64,000 nt of DNA from Vandiemenella viatica (GCA_031002005.1 JARYHS010008074.1:273297930-273361929), one strand, 5' to 3'. Numbered from the stretch's first letter, positions 12,270-23,901 are shown. Translations and numbers: made by a program. The notes: generated by a model not told the origin, from the sequence alone.

Positions 12270-13240
12270 GCCTAAAAAAACCCCCAATGCACTCCACACG
12301 GCCCCTGCCACCTGTGTAGCCGATTCCCGTGTGTAGTGCACCCCGTGATCTATCCAAGGGATTCCTTCAAGACTCAACCAGAGGGCAAAGATCAAGGAAA
12401 TCTGCAGCCATGACTATCACAGAAGCGCTGTAATCTCTGGTTCAGCCCCTCAACACGGCTCTGAACCAGAGGACCACAGTCAGTCCTATCGAAAATGCTG
12501 CAGATGGATAGCTCAGCAGAAATCTTGCGGCCAATGGCCACAGAGTTCACCCTTTCTGCAAGTCGCCCAAAGGACGAGAGGATAACCTCCGACCCTAGGC
12601 GGCAAGCATCATTGGTGCCGACATGAGCCACAATCCGCAGCTGGCTGCACCCCGTCCGTTCAATGGCATCCGGGATGGCCTGTTCCACATCTCGGATCAG
12701 ACCCCCCAGAATACACAATGAATGGATACCGGAATTCATCCCCGACCTCTTCGCCATTTCCCTAAGGGGTTCGATAAAGCGCCTAACGTTAGAGCTACCA
12801 ACCACTAAAACCCCCTTCTGCAGTTGTCCAGACTTATCGGGCTGTGGGGCTGCCAACTCACAGGCCGACGATTGCAGGACTGAATCAGTTCCAGACAATG
12901 CGTCAAACCGATTGGACAGAGGTACAAGCTCGCCTTCTTGGGAATCAAGCTTGCACGACTGCCCCCGCATGCACCGTCAACGTCCAGACACCACACGCCA
13001 GCCACCAATAGGCGACAGCGGCATAGATTCTGACATCTCGGCCTGGACTGCAGGTACGATGACTGGTATGGGAGAACCTGCGAGCCGATCAGCATCTACA
13101 GGGTCACCAATACCGCATCTACTGCACTCACTTGCAGCAGCTTCCAGCTGTGTAACTCTTGTTACCAAAGCTGCAAGCTGGGTGCGCAGGTCAGTCACCT
13201 CAGCCTGCGTCTGCACATAACAACCACAGTCCCCACACAT
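12270..13240 (-). pseudogene. CR1-type ORF1 with SGNH esterase-like domain
   Basis: ATG at 13238-13240 starts MCGDCGCY, followed by a heptad-like coiled-coil segment (TDLRTQLAALVTRVTQLEA). An in-frame TGA at 12977-12979 interrupts the frame, which then continues to a stop at 12392. The second part holds GVLVVGSSNVRRF (block I, serine) and HVGTNDACR (block III, GxND), typical of SGNH hydrolases carried in some CR1 ORF1 proteins. After a frameshift it ends with GVHYTRESATQVAGAVWSALG. ORF1 proteins of this kind are thought to bind RNA or lipid; the mechanism is not settled. Confidence 0.85.
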
Positions 13241-13360
13241 ACTACCTTACAGAAAGAAAAACTAAGGAGTACACGAGAAAAACGGACTCGCTATGCATTC
13301 TCAGTAGGAGGCCTTTTGTCAATAACCAAATATACAAAGACGAAGCTTACGCTAACTACG

Positions 13361-13750
13361 CACTTTAAATTAAATTTGCACTGGAGGTACTACTTCACGT
13401 AACGATTCCGACCAACGACTGCAGCTGCAGCTACAGACAAACTATTATGCAAAGATGAAGCTACAACTAACTACACACTTTTAATTAAATTATCACTAGA
13501 GGTACTACGTCACGTAACGGTTCCGATGATGGCTGCTGCTACTGACTAACAACTATACAGAGACGAAGCTAACCACACACATTGAATTAAAACTATCACA
13601 GAAGGCACTATTCCCCGTAACGGCTGCCAAAGAACGACTGACTACTGGGGCTGCTAAACAAATATTCAAAGATGAAACAAAAGAAAACTAAACACTTTAA
13701 ATTATATCACCACAGAAAGCACTGCCTCACGTAACGGCTGCCGAAGAACG
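13361..13750 (-). repeat. Imperfect tandem repeats in LINE 5' region
   Basis: Four units of roughly 103-116 bp begin near 13361, 13476, 13579 and 13695. Each has a CACTTTAAATTAAA-like block, a CACTGGAGGTAC-like block and a CACGTAACG block followed by CCGA or CCAA. Their position immediately upstream of ORF1 suggests 5'-UTR or promoter monomers, as in some other LINEs. Confidence 0.7.
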
Positions 13751-13756
13751 ACTGAT

Positions 13757-14130
13757 AGTGGGCTATATCTTAGGAAGGCATGGAAACCAGCCTTGGCAAC
13801 TCTATGCAGAGAGCGTGGCACGCATTTTCAGTAACCGCCACAAATGGCCCAATATTAACTTCCTCGGCCCACAACGATCACCTGTAGCCCTACCCACTCA
13901 CTGCCAGCTGCCAGGCGTGAGCGTCAGAGAGAGCTGTTAGGCTATATAAGAAGGTGCGGCACCTGGGCTGTCTCAGTATCTGACGGTCAGCTGACCTGTG
14001 CAGATGTCTCGACACCTGATGAAGACGATGGAGCTAGTCGTCGAAATATCGTGTTTTCAAAACACTATCCGGCGGTACACCAGTGAAGACTTCATTTCAA
14101 GCATACGCCGGGAAAGTCTCCGTTCTTACA
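13757..14130 (+). mobile_element. Penelope 3' end, second half of split copy
   Basis: Continues the PLE interrupted at 9380. The last coding residues are SGLYLRKAWKPALATL. A 3' UTR follows with a TATA-like CTATATAAGAAG at about 13942-13953, then a strong hairpin (14016-14046) with a hammerhead-like core. The end near 14130 is approximate. Confidence 0.75.
14016..14065 (+). ncRNA. Hammerhead-ribozyme-like motif in PLE tail
   Basis: CTGATGA (14016-14022) is followed by one A, a 5-bp stem GACGA/TCGTC (14024-14028 with 14038-14042) closing a nine-base loop, and then GAAA (14043-14046). A further inverted pair, GTGTTTT/AAAACAC, occupies 14051-14065. This order matches the core and stem II/III of a hammerhead; PLE terminal regions are known to encode such ribozymes. 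The extra A before stem II and the lack of a clear helix I argue for a degenerate or inactive form. Confidence 0.4.
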
Positions 14131-14703
14131 CAGGTATTATGTTTGAAAGAAATATGTATTTCTTAAATATTGTATAACTGTCAGGATCGTAATGGATATG
14201 TAGGTTTATTTAAAGGAAATTAGAATATTTTATTGGAATTCATTTCAGTAGCGAGCAGGCCAGTCTTCGCACGCACCGAGCTGAGCGCAGTGTTGTTTGT
14301 TAGGAATGTGCTGAGACGCTGACTCGATCGATATTATAGTTGGAACTGACTCTCTGACGTCAATAAAGTTCACCTTCGAGGTAGCAACAAATTATTAGCT
14401 CTCACTCTGCGGGCAGTCATCAACGAGTAGATAGCTCATTTTCCGCCGGTAGCTTTCATCAGCCAGTATGCGTTTCTAACAGTAAAACCGACTCTCTTCG
14501 CTCCAGTCTGTTCACCATGTAGGCCCTGCTAGATCATGGGGGTGGTATACCATCAGCCACTTAGCTTGCCATCCAATCATACAACAATCCATTAGTCTAC
14601 GAGTTGTTACTCAGTAAGATGCAATTAGCATCTTAGATGGGCGCTGTCGGGAGGATCCTCGCAGTCATGTTATCGGCTGTATGTTCACGGCTTTCAATGA
14701 CAT
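14131..14703. other. Unassigned, GC-richer sequence
   Basis: Less AT-rich than its surroundings. It includes GCACGCACCGAGCTGAGCGC near 14270 and an AATAAAG near 14360. It could be part of another LTR element, but I find no matching repeat in the window. Confidence 0.4.
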
Positions 14704-14945
14704 TGTTAGAGTATCTTTTGTTTATACTTATTTATTTTGAATTACTGCCTTCTATACTTCAATAATATCTCTGTTATATCTCTAGCTTAGTTTATACTCT
14801 GACCAATGTATAAACTGGTCAGTTGTTATTCCGTGCTAAGCTGCTCTCGGCTACATTTCTGTTGTGCGGTTATATGTATTTCTAATACATAATAAATACG
14901 TATCGTGTTCAATAATTGTTTGTATCATATTTAAAAATCTTAACA
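14704..14945 (+). repeat. 5' LTR of copia element
   Basis: 242 bp, TG...CA ends, nearly identical to 19516-19757. An AATAAA lies near its 3' end (about 14889), suiting a polyadenylation signal. Confidence 0.95.
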
Positions 14946-14960
14946 GGTTATGGGCCTAGT
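14946..14960 (+). promoter_or_regulatory. Copia-type primer binding site
   Basis: GGTTATGGGCC directly abuts the 5' LTR. Copia elements use this type of site to pair with an internal fragment of initiator methionine tRNA. Confidence 0.75.
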
Positions 14961-16131
14961 AGCCAGGTATATGTAAAGGCGATAAATATCTGAGGAAAGT
15001 AAAACTTACAACCTAGGCAACACGCGGCATTCAAAAGTGCGAAAACATGAGCTCAAGCAATCAATTAACTTTGATAGAAAAACTCACTGGTCGGGAAAAC
15101 TACTCGACATGGAGATTTGCCGTAAAAACCTATCTGGAACACGAAGGACTGTGGAATTGCATTAAAAATGCGAGTGATGATCACGTTGATCCCAAACGCG
15201 ATTTGAAAGTCAAAAATTATTCTGCTAGTGGATTCAATCAACTACGTCCACATTCAGGAAGCAAAGACAGCGAAAGAAGTTTGGAACAACTTGGCAAACG
15301 CTTTCGATGATTCTGGATTAACGCGTCGAGTAGGCTTACTTCTTGATCTGTGCACAACAACGCTAGTCGGATGTCGAAATGTAGAAGAGTATGTTAGCAA
15401 AATCATGACAGCACACAAGTTGAGAAATATTGGATTTAAAGTAGACGACGAGTGGCTTGGAACTCTGCTTCTCTCCGGTCTACCAGATTCATACAAACCG
15501 ATGATAATTGCCATCGAAAGTTCCGGTATGAAAATAAGTGCTGACTCCGTAAAGGCTAAAATTTTACAAGATGTAAAAATAAATGATGGTGAAACATCAG
15601 CTTTTGCCATAAATTATAAGAACAACAGAGGCTTCAAGAAACAATTTCAAAAAGGACCTCGTTGCTACACTTGTAATAAACATGGCCACTTGAGTGCACA
15701 GTGCAAGTCTAAAACAAAGAAGAAACACAAAGTTGAAAATCAGGAAAGCTCAAGCTATGCCGCTGCTTTCATAGCTCCAGTGAGTAACAGTGATTCCTGG
15801 TATATAGACTCCGGTGCTTCTATGCACATGACCATGCACAGAAATATATTACAAGAAGAAACAGTACCATTCATCAACTCAATTAAGGTTGCAAATGACA
15901 AATGCTTATCAGTAAAAGGCTCAGGTAAGCTGAGTTTAAATGTGTGATGCTAATGGCCAATGTAAGAAAATTTTGTTTCAAAATGTTCTGTATTTGCCAG
16001 AGTTGTCAACAAATTTACTATCTGTCAGTCAGATAATTAGAAATGGTGGTCAAGTAAAGTTCAATAGTAAGGGCTGTATAATAATAAACAGGAATAATGA
16101 AATAGTTGGGACAGCCAGTTTAATCAACAAT

Positions 16132-17234
16132 ATCAAGGGTCAGGGACAGTCCTCCACACCGACACAAACAACCTAAAGCCAATCAGAACCCTGTTTTTCT
16201 CACCCAGTTTTTCCCTGGCCTGGAATCCCTAAACAAAATTCTTCGTCTGGGCTATGACTTTCTTAGATCCTTTCCTGAAATGCGCCGCATTCTTCCATCT
16301 ATCCTTCCCACCACACCCCGAGTCACCTTCAGCAGACCGCCTAATCTAAAAAACATTCTTGTACATAAATATCAAGCCTCTGATGCTCCTAAACCACCGT
16401 TTGGATCCTTCCCTTGTAAGAGACCCCGTTGCAAAACTTGCGGTATGCATCCACCTACCACTATCTATAACAATCCTACAACTGGTGAAACCTACCCCAT
16501 AATAGGTCATGCCACCTGTACAACCACCCATCTCATTTACCAGCTCACCTGCCTCCACTGTCCAAGTTCCTACATTGGCCTGACCTCAAACTCATTATCC
16601 ATCAGAATGAATGGTCACAGACAGACAGTTTACTCCCAAAACCTGGACCTCCCCGTTGCTCACCATGCCAGTACTCACAACACCCGTGACCTTAATAACT
16701 GCTTCACAGTAAGAGCCATTAGAGTACTTCCAGACACTACCTCCCAATCTGAACTCCGCAGGTGGGAATTGGCATATCAACACATCCTTCAAACCAGACA
16801 TCCCCCAGGCCTTAATTTCCATTAACATCTTCCATCCTCACCCTATACACCCACCACTGGCCAGTACAATAGTTCAATAGTTTCATAATTTTTTTTTTTA
16901 AATTTTCAATTATATTTTTTCTTTATATATATTTTTAATAACTAATATATATATATATATATATTTTTTTTGATCATTTCAATCTTTCGTATACTCGCGG
17001 TTATATTATCGTTGCTGCCCCCACCACCTCCGACGGTCTGTTGCGTTCTATGAGTGGCTGCGTCCTACGCAAGTCTTGCGCAAGACCAGCCACCTATCTG
17101 TTAACTTGAAAAAGGGGATTTTTACCCGAAATATTGTTTTTTATTTGTTTGTGTGTTGTGCTGTGTTGCTGCTGCCCTCCTCCCTTCAGCTTTGGTGAGT
17201 GTTGGGTGTATTTTCCCTTTCTTTTCCATGTAAA
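16132..17234 (+). mobile_element. PLE copy inserted in copia element
   Basis: Copia coding sequence stops at about 16131 and resumes at about 17235; the insert is a 5'-truncated PLE of the PLE-A family. It holds the GIY-YIG coding region, an AT-rich 3' UTR with an (AT)n run near 16945, and a tail hairpin GGGG...CCC followed by GAAATATTG (about 17114-17138). The terminal block, GGTGAGTGTTGGGTGT then TTTTCCC, is shared with the other family members. No long target duplication is evident. Confidence 0.85.
16181..16825 (+). pseudogene. PLE GIY-YIG endonuclease region
   Basis: One uninterrupted frame of about 215 codons runs from the truncated 5' end (about 16181) to TAA. It shows PGLESLNKILRLGYDFL, SRPPNLKNILVHKY, FPCKRPRCKTCGMHPPTT, the nuclease core LIYQLTCLHCPSSYIGLTS, RMNGHRQ and ELRRWELAYQHILQTRHPPG. 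It is the best-preserved copy of this domain in the window, with no stop or frameshift. RT is absent by 5' truncation, and the frame has no native start codon. Confidence 0.9.
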
Positions 17235-19515
17235 TATGTATAGATTAAATGTATATAATCATCAAGCATACATATCTGATGTTGATGAGCAAGACATTTT
17301 CTTATGGCACCAAAGAATGGGTCATTTGAACTTTAATGATCTGCAGAAAACAGTGGAGAATGCAGAAGGTGTAAAATTGTCCAAGAAACCAGACAAACTA
17401 GTTTGTACAACTTGCTTAGAAGGAAAACAAAACAGGTTACCTTTAAAATACAATGGATCCAAAGCTACAAGGTTACTTGAACTAGTACACTCTGACATTT
17501 GTGGTCCAATGGAAACCATGTCATTAGGAGGTGCTAAATATTTTATGACATTCATTGATGACTATTCAAGAAAGGTATTTGTTTATTTTCTCCATAAAAA
17601 GTCAGAAGCTTTTGAAAAGTTCAAACATTTTAAAATGCAAGTTGAAAAACAATTAGAATGTAACATAAAATGTTTACGCTCAGACAATTGCCTTGAATAT
17701 GTTAACAACAACTTTTCTGAGTTCTTACAAGGTGCTAGAATAATCCATCAAACAACCACACCACACAATCCTGAACAAAATGGCGTTGCTGAACGAATGA
17801 ACCGGACATTAGTGGAAAGAGCAAAATGTATGTTGATCAATGCTAATCTTCCTAAGCTATATTGGGCTGAAGCTGTACATACTGCTGCTTACCTCATCAA
17901 CAGAGCTCCAACTCGTTCACTGACATTTAAAACACCAGAGGAAATGTGGTCAGGAAGAAAACCAGATGTGAGTAATTTAAGAATATTTGGCTGTGATGCA
18001 ATGATACATCTCCCTAAAGAAAAATGAAGGAAATGGGATCCTAAAGCAAAGAAAGCTAAATTTGTTGGATACTGTGAGAATTCAAAAAGTTACAGGTTTA
18101 TAATACCTCCTTCTCAGTTAGTAATTAAAAGCAGAGATGCTGTTTTTCTGGAATCTACTGTCAAAAGAAATTATCTCCCTGTTGATTTGACAGAATCAAT
18201 GTGTGATACATCATCTGAATTAAATGACAATCATACATCAGAGAGCTCCGGTGACAATTCAGATTCCACAATTACTACTGCTGAATACTTTTCTGATACC
18301 AATACTAGCCGTGAGTATAAACCAGAAGTGACTGCCGAGACACCTTTACCCTCAAATATGACTCTGAGACCCAGAAATAAACAAATGCTCTCTAAAGAAA
18401 AAGATAAAGTTGAGAAGGATTACCTGTGCTACTGTGTAGATACAATAATTCCTATTCCACAAAACTACAATGAAGTAATAACATCATCTGATACAGAAAG
18501 TGGAAGATGTCTATAAACAAGGAATTAAAATCTCATCATCTAAATGGAACATGGACATTGGTAGAAAAGCCTCAGGATGCAAAATTAACAGGATGTAAAT
18601 GTGTGTTCTGCATTAAGGATGAACCAACTGGTCCAGGTTACAAATTCAGACTTTGTGCAAAGATATATACTCAAACTGAAGGAATTGATTATGATGAGAC
18701 TTTCTCAACAGTAAGTGAATTGAAGGAGAATATTCTTATGACACCACCAGAGGAACTAGACTGCAAACCAAATATGGTATGTAAAACAAAATCTGTATAT
18801 GCCTTAAAACAAGTTCCTAGGTGCTGGAATACAAAATTCAATCCTATTTTAAATAAATTTGGTTTTGTGAAAACCAAAGCAGATCAGTGTGTTTATACTG
18901 AACAAATCATTGACATCAACTGTTATCTTTGTCTGTATGTTGATGATGGACTTTTGATTTGTAGAGATAAGACTGTTATGAATGAAGTAACTAATGATCT
19001 GCAAAAGAATTTTGATTTGAAGATTTACACTCTTACTAAATTTGTTGGCATGCAAATAGAAAGACTTAATGAAGAACAATTATTGAGGAAATTTGATATG
19101 ATTGATGCCAATCCTAACAGTATTCCTGCTGATCCACATGTGAGACTTTCAAAGGTTAATGGAGTACCTGAGAAAAATCACCCATACACAGAAGCAGTGG
19201 GATCACTTATCCATGCAGCAATAGTAAGCAGACCAGATGTTATGTTTGCTCTAAGTCAGGTGAATCGACTTCTACATTCTTATGAAGATTCTAACTGGAC
19301 TGTTGTCAAGAAAATACTAAAATATTTGAAAGAAAGCAAGAATTATGGATTGTGCTACTTACCTAACACAAACACTACAGACTTAGTTGGGTACAGTGAT
19401 GAAGTCTTTGCCAGTGACATTTTATTTCTTAAAAATACAGCAGCTGTTACTTGAACAACAGTGATATTAAACATTGGTTTATAATTGTTTCAAGAAGGCT
19501 GTAATTCGGTGGGAG

Positions 19516-19757
19516 TGTTAGAGTATCGTTTGTTTATACTTATTTAATTTGAATTACTGCCTTCTATACTTCAATAATATCTCTGTTATATCTCTAGCTT
19601 AGTTTATACTCTGACCAATGTATAAACTGTTCAGTTGTTATTCCGTGCTAAGCTGCTCTCGGCTACATTTCTGTTGTGCGGTTATATGTATTTCTAATAC
19701 ATAATAAATACGTATTGTGTTCAATAATTGCTTGTATCATATTTAAAAATCTTAACA
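19516..19757 (+). repeat. 3' LTR of copia element
   Basis: 242 bp, same ends and length as the 5' LTR, followed by target duplication GACAT. Confidence 0.95.
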
Positions 19758-19762
19758 GACAT

Positions 19763-21070
19763 TAAATGAGACCTCATAACCGCTAGATGCCTGTTATCAT
19801 TCATAATAGGATAGAATCTCAGCTGGTCATCTAACACGTACCAGCCTTCCCCTATCCTGGTTGCCGAACCTACTAATCGGCTGGTGTCATATTATTCCTG
19901 ACAAATTACATCATATTAATTAGCCCACAAGACGCAAGAGCTCAAGATCATCAAGATAGAAGAGACTTCTACAGCTGCAAGAACGCCACGAGGTTAGTTA
20001 AACTCTCTTCTAGAGTCCCACCACAGTTAACGTCAACAACGAACCCAAATTTATCCCTCAACTACCCTGTCAGTCAGATAGGGCTCTTAGATAACAACAG
20101 GGAAGCAATGAACAAGAATTTGGAGCACTGACATGCAGTTAAAACTGTGCAACCATCAATCTAAGTAGCACATTATAACCACACAGACTCATTTAGCACT
20201 GGGTTAAAACTGCCAATCACCTTTAGGAGCTGCAGTGGTAGGTCAGTATTAAAATTCAGTGACTGGGGTCTATTCAACTTGGACAGTTACAAAAACAGTC
20301 ACTGCTGGTCATTGAAGGAGAGGCCACCAGCAGCATGGTCACTAGCCGCTCATTGCAGTCTTTTCGAAATTGGTCATCATCAGCCAGCAACAGGAAAGCT
20401 TTGTTGGGTTAGGTGGTTGGATATGGAAGTCAAGGAAAGCAAACAATAATGACTGAAGATATAAGTTAGATCTATTCACATTCAGATAGTCAGGATTACC
20501 AGGGTTCAGTTAATTGCATACAGCTTGCCGGATCACTTGCCTCTCATCATAAAGTTCTTACAATCAGTCTCATCTATGTCAGTTATTGACCTACTATTAG
20601 CAACTTCAAGACGTAGCAAGACACCTCAGATTATATCATAACCCTGTGGATGAACAGTTTTATATACTTATGTAGAATTACACATTATAACTTGACCCAG
20701 AACCCAGATAAACTTTCAAGCTCATTCCTAATCCATAGTTCCTGAAATCAATCCTGATATCCAGTCCTCAGTTCAGCAGATCCATTACAAGTAAACCATT
20801 GGTGCACTTCTGGAGTTCAGCAGATACCTAATGAAGCAAGAGAGAATGTTGTCAAAATGTCTTTTTTAGGCATTACTTGTCCTAGATTCGTTTTTTTTAT
20901 GTTGTTAACTTAAAAGTGATAGAACTCGTACTCCGAGGGTAATTTCACAACACATTCACTTTCCCTTTTCTTATTAATTTTTATCTTAAATTATTCGAGT
21001 GTAATTTTTCCACCCACCTCCTTTTTCCATTTTAATTTTAAATTCTTCCTACAAAAGGAAAATTTCCCAC
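19763..21070. other. Unassigned sequence
   Basis: No coding region or terminal repeat recognised. It may be the continuation of whatever element the copia entered. Confidence 0.4.
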
Positions 21071-21420
21071 TCTCTGAAGCATAAAGTTAGGTGCCACCTT
21101 GTGGTCACAGTCATCTATTCCTTTCTGTCTCATGAGCAATATTCCTCCTGTCTTCTAACTCCTTTATCTTATCAGTTACTGTTTGGGTTCTGCAGAAATA
21201 TCCACAGACAAATATAGCTCCCCTGTTTGCACTCCTTCCATCTCCTCTATTTGATACACAAATTGTGGATCTCATACTAAGCCTCCATATTCTGAACAAG
21301 TTTTGTAACCCCATTCCTTCAATTCTCTGATACATCCTTTCATCCAAATGAATGAAGGATTTTGAATCCTCTTCCTGCCACCTACCAAATATATCCTGCC
21401 CATTTAAGTTTAATATCAAG
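21071..21420 (-). pseudogene. LINE C-terminal fragment, relic family L
   Basis: Minus-strand reading gives a decayed LINE C-terminal segment (QRIEGMGLQNLFRIWR... and CVSNRGDG) with the same layout as relics at 26.1-26.6 kb and 49.9-50.3 kb. The shared downstream text around the GATGACTGTGACCAC motif ties them together. Many substitutions and indels indicate an old copy. Confidence 0.55.
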
Positions 21421-21775
21421 TTTTACACTTTAGGCCTTCAAAAAGCTATTGCTTCCTAATCCTATAAACACAAACAATACTGATTTTATCACCACCTTAT
21501 TGGCTTCTACTGTCACACATATTGTCACACTGTTTCTTAGGCTGACCTTATTTTGGTCTGTAATATAGCAGCACCTTTGGTGATATGGTGTTATATGTTC
21601 CACCCAATGTCCTCAGTGTGATTACAAAATTTCAATTATTTCCTTAGACCTTCGCATTTTTAAAAATCTAGTAAAGTACACTTGGCCACTACTTTCAGAA
21701 ATCTCCTGTTATTCTATACTCTTTATTTATTTATTTATCATCAATTTATTAGTTGGTTAGGCAGCAATAGAGTAG

Positions 21776-22026
21776 TATGGTAGCTCAGTGGTTAAGACAC
21801 TTGTTTTCAAAAGTTCTGGGTCTAGTCATGGGTTCGAATCCTAGAGGATCAGGTATTTTACAGAGTTTTGTTTGATCATATGAGCTACACCAAGACATTA
21901 CAAGGTTCAGATTGCACTTTAAACTGTAAGAGCCAGAGGGAAGGAACTGGCTGCCTCCTTTGGGAATATCCAATGAACCTTCAGATTGTGGAACACGTTG
22001 GTTATTACTAGTAAACAAAAAAAAAG
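21776..22026 (+). repeat. tRNA-derived SINE, second family
   Basis: A tRNA-like head (GGTAGCTCAGTGGTTAAG as box A, GGGTTCGAATCC as box B) is followed by a non-tRNA body and a short A-run near 22017-22026. It differs from the SINE at 1461 and 60423. The head is not a functional tRNA gene: the acceptor arm does not close and the body continues past it. Confidence 0.7.
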
Positions 22027-23895
22027 TGTTAATTTTATACAGACTCATAGACTTTTTTGAACCAAACAATAATGATGATTGTATTGAGGTTCCATGTTGG
22101 TCCATTTCAGATTAAGGCACCGTTTATAATTTGTTTATCCTGAAACCTACTTGGTATTCATCAATTGTGTGTCGCACTTTGACTTCTATCTCAGAGAAAA
22201 TTTTGTAAGAGACTTGTAAAGAAATGCCTTCATAACTGCCGCTATCTTTTCTGTCCCCTTTCTTGTGTAGCGGGGGGATTAATCCCCATTTTCATTCATC
22301 TGGTAATTTTCATGTTTCCCAACATTAGTTATTGAATCTGTGCTGTCTGTTTTCTTCCTCTCGGCATTCTGACCAAGTGTTGGTGACTCTGTAGTTAGGG
22401 TCTTGTGTTGTGGTTGTGAAAAGTGAAGAATTTGTTATTGTCCTTCAAAGTTTAGTATTTGGCTAACATCTAACCCATCGTTGTTGGTTGTAATCAGTAT
22501 ACCTGCTGCACACTTTAAGTGTAAACTCAAAGGTTTTTGGCCTGATAGTTCTTCGTGGATACTTAATGAAAGCCCTTAATGTTGTTATTTTTAAATCTGT
22601 GTTGATTTATTCTGTTAATTTCCTATAATACTAGTGTTTTTCTGCTCGATGATCTTGGATTTCCATTTTCTGATTTCTATCTTCAAAGTTTTCTGCAAGT
22701 CAATTTACAGTAAATTAGTTGAATGGATGGTTGGAAGCATGGAGATTCAAATGGAAACTTTTACAAGAGTTTATTTACTTACCAGTTTATAATATTTAAG
22801 TTGGTTTGTGAACTGGAAAATAGAATGGGAATAATTTCCTAAATAGGGATGAGTGGAGGAGTTGATTAAGTTTATTATGGAGTATTTCACATAAAAGATA
22901 ATCACGAAACCAATTCCCGTGGAAAGAAGATCATACCATCAGACTGTCATATCAATACATGTTGCGAATAGTCGTGGGCAAGAAATGCTGCTTATTGTAT
23001 GGGTCCTGGTTGCCACAACATAGTGGAACTCCTCCAATAGAAGTAGTGTTTTGCCTACCTTGAGTTATTTTGACATCTTTTACATGCAACGATTTTACAG
23101 GATTGTACGAGTTATAAAGCTTGTGAGAATAAACAACAACTACGCTAAATTGTATGGATATTCCATTAATGAATTCTTGTTAAGGGCCTGGAGAAATTGT
23201 TGAGTGGGAGTAAATGTGAACTTTTAATTATTATTTTTTTTTATTATTATTATTATTTTTTTCTGTAACACTAACTTCCCAAATCACTTTTATGAACTTA
23301 AATCTAGGGTGAACTTTTGATTGGTGATCATCTGGTCAGGAATTTGTGGACAACGAAGCACCTAGTGAACAGTTTAGGTGTAGTACCATGGACTGCTTAT
23401 TGTTTTCACTTGGGAAGAGAACTTGCTATTCTCAACATCCCTCTCTTGTATCTTGTACCATAGATATTAATGTGGTAGCTATGTAATTAACTCGTTTAAG
23501 ACATTTCTGTGATTCTAAAACAGCAAACTAACTATTTTCAATTTTCTCTGATAATCAAAGCCTTAAATCCAAAAGTAGCACTACATCATCCTAAAAAGAA
23601 AGGAATTGAAATAGAAAATATAAGGACAGAATAGACATAATGCCTAGTCTCTGCAGTGAAGAAGTTACATAATTTCATAATGATAACTGAGAAGTCCAAA
23701 TACACACACATCATAAATATTAGAAAGATAAAGTACAGTGAATAGCTCCGATCAAATCATTCTGAAGAAAAATGTTACCATTAGTATACAGCCATGGAAA
23801 TGTTAATGACCTCAAAAAGCAGAAAAAGTTTCATAACTAAAAATTCTCATATAAAATTAAGTTCTACAAATTCTAAAGTACTTACTTTCCTTTAC
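22027..23895. other. Unassigned AT-rich sequence
   Basis: Contains a (TTA)n-like tract at 23227-23262. No gene or element recognised. Confidence 0.4.
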
Positions 23896-23901
23896 AACTA
23901 A

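Larger units (their letters stand above)
9381..13756 (-). mobile_element. CR1-type LINE, near full length
   Basis: A minus-strand non-LTR retrotransposon of about 4.4 kb. In transcriptional order it has a 5' region with four imperfect tandem repeats (about 13361-13750), ORF1 with an SGNH esterase-like domain, ORF2 with endonuclease and reverse transcriptase, and a short 3' end finishing in a GATGTAG repeat (9381-9400) of the kind CR1/L2 LINEs use. It has inserted into a Penelope 3' end, and GAT is present at both junctions. Several stops and frameshifts make it inactive. Confidence 0.9.
15047..19454 (+). pseudogene. Copia gag-pol polyprotein, broken
   Basis: Gag starts MSSSNQLTLIEKLTGRENYS at 15047. 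It shifts frame near 15215 and carries the zinc knuckle CYTCNKHGHLSAQC (about 15664). Protease has WYIDSGASMHMT (about 15798). After a frameshift near 15940 the frame is split by the PLE and resumes at 17235 as MYRLNVYNHQAYI. Integrase follows: an H-H-C-C zinc site with WHQRMGHL and CTTCLEGKQ, DDYSRK and GVAERMNRT, with an in-frame TGA at 18025. The RT region (about 18507 onward) keeps YVDDGLLI but lacks the block with the first catalytic aspartate. RNase H is reduced to GYSDEVFASD. The element is defective in cis but can be classified with confidence. Confidence 0.92.
14704..19757 (+). mobile_element. Copia-type LTR retrotransposon with nested PLE
   Basis: Two 242-bp LTRs (14704-14945 and 19516-19757) begin TGTTAG and end TTAACA, and are flanked by the perfect 5-bp target duplication GACAT (14699-14703, 19758-19762). 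The sequence after the 5' LTR, GGTTATGGGCC, matches the copia-type primer site that pairs with the internal region of initiator tRNA-Met. A purine-rich GGTGGGAG precedes the 3' LTR. The interior is a damaged gag-pol with a PLE inserted at about 16132-17234. The LTRs differ at only a few positions. Confidence 0.95.

Noticed and set aside
12663..13220. 185-codon plus-strand ORF
   Set aside because: Antisense shadow of the LINE ORF1; no domain of its own.
21779..21850. tRNA gene
   Set aside because: Box A and box B are present but the acceptor arm does not close and a SINE body follows; it is a tRNA-derived SINE head. The same applies at 60590-60664.
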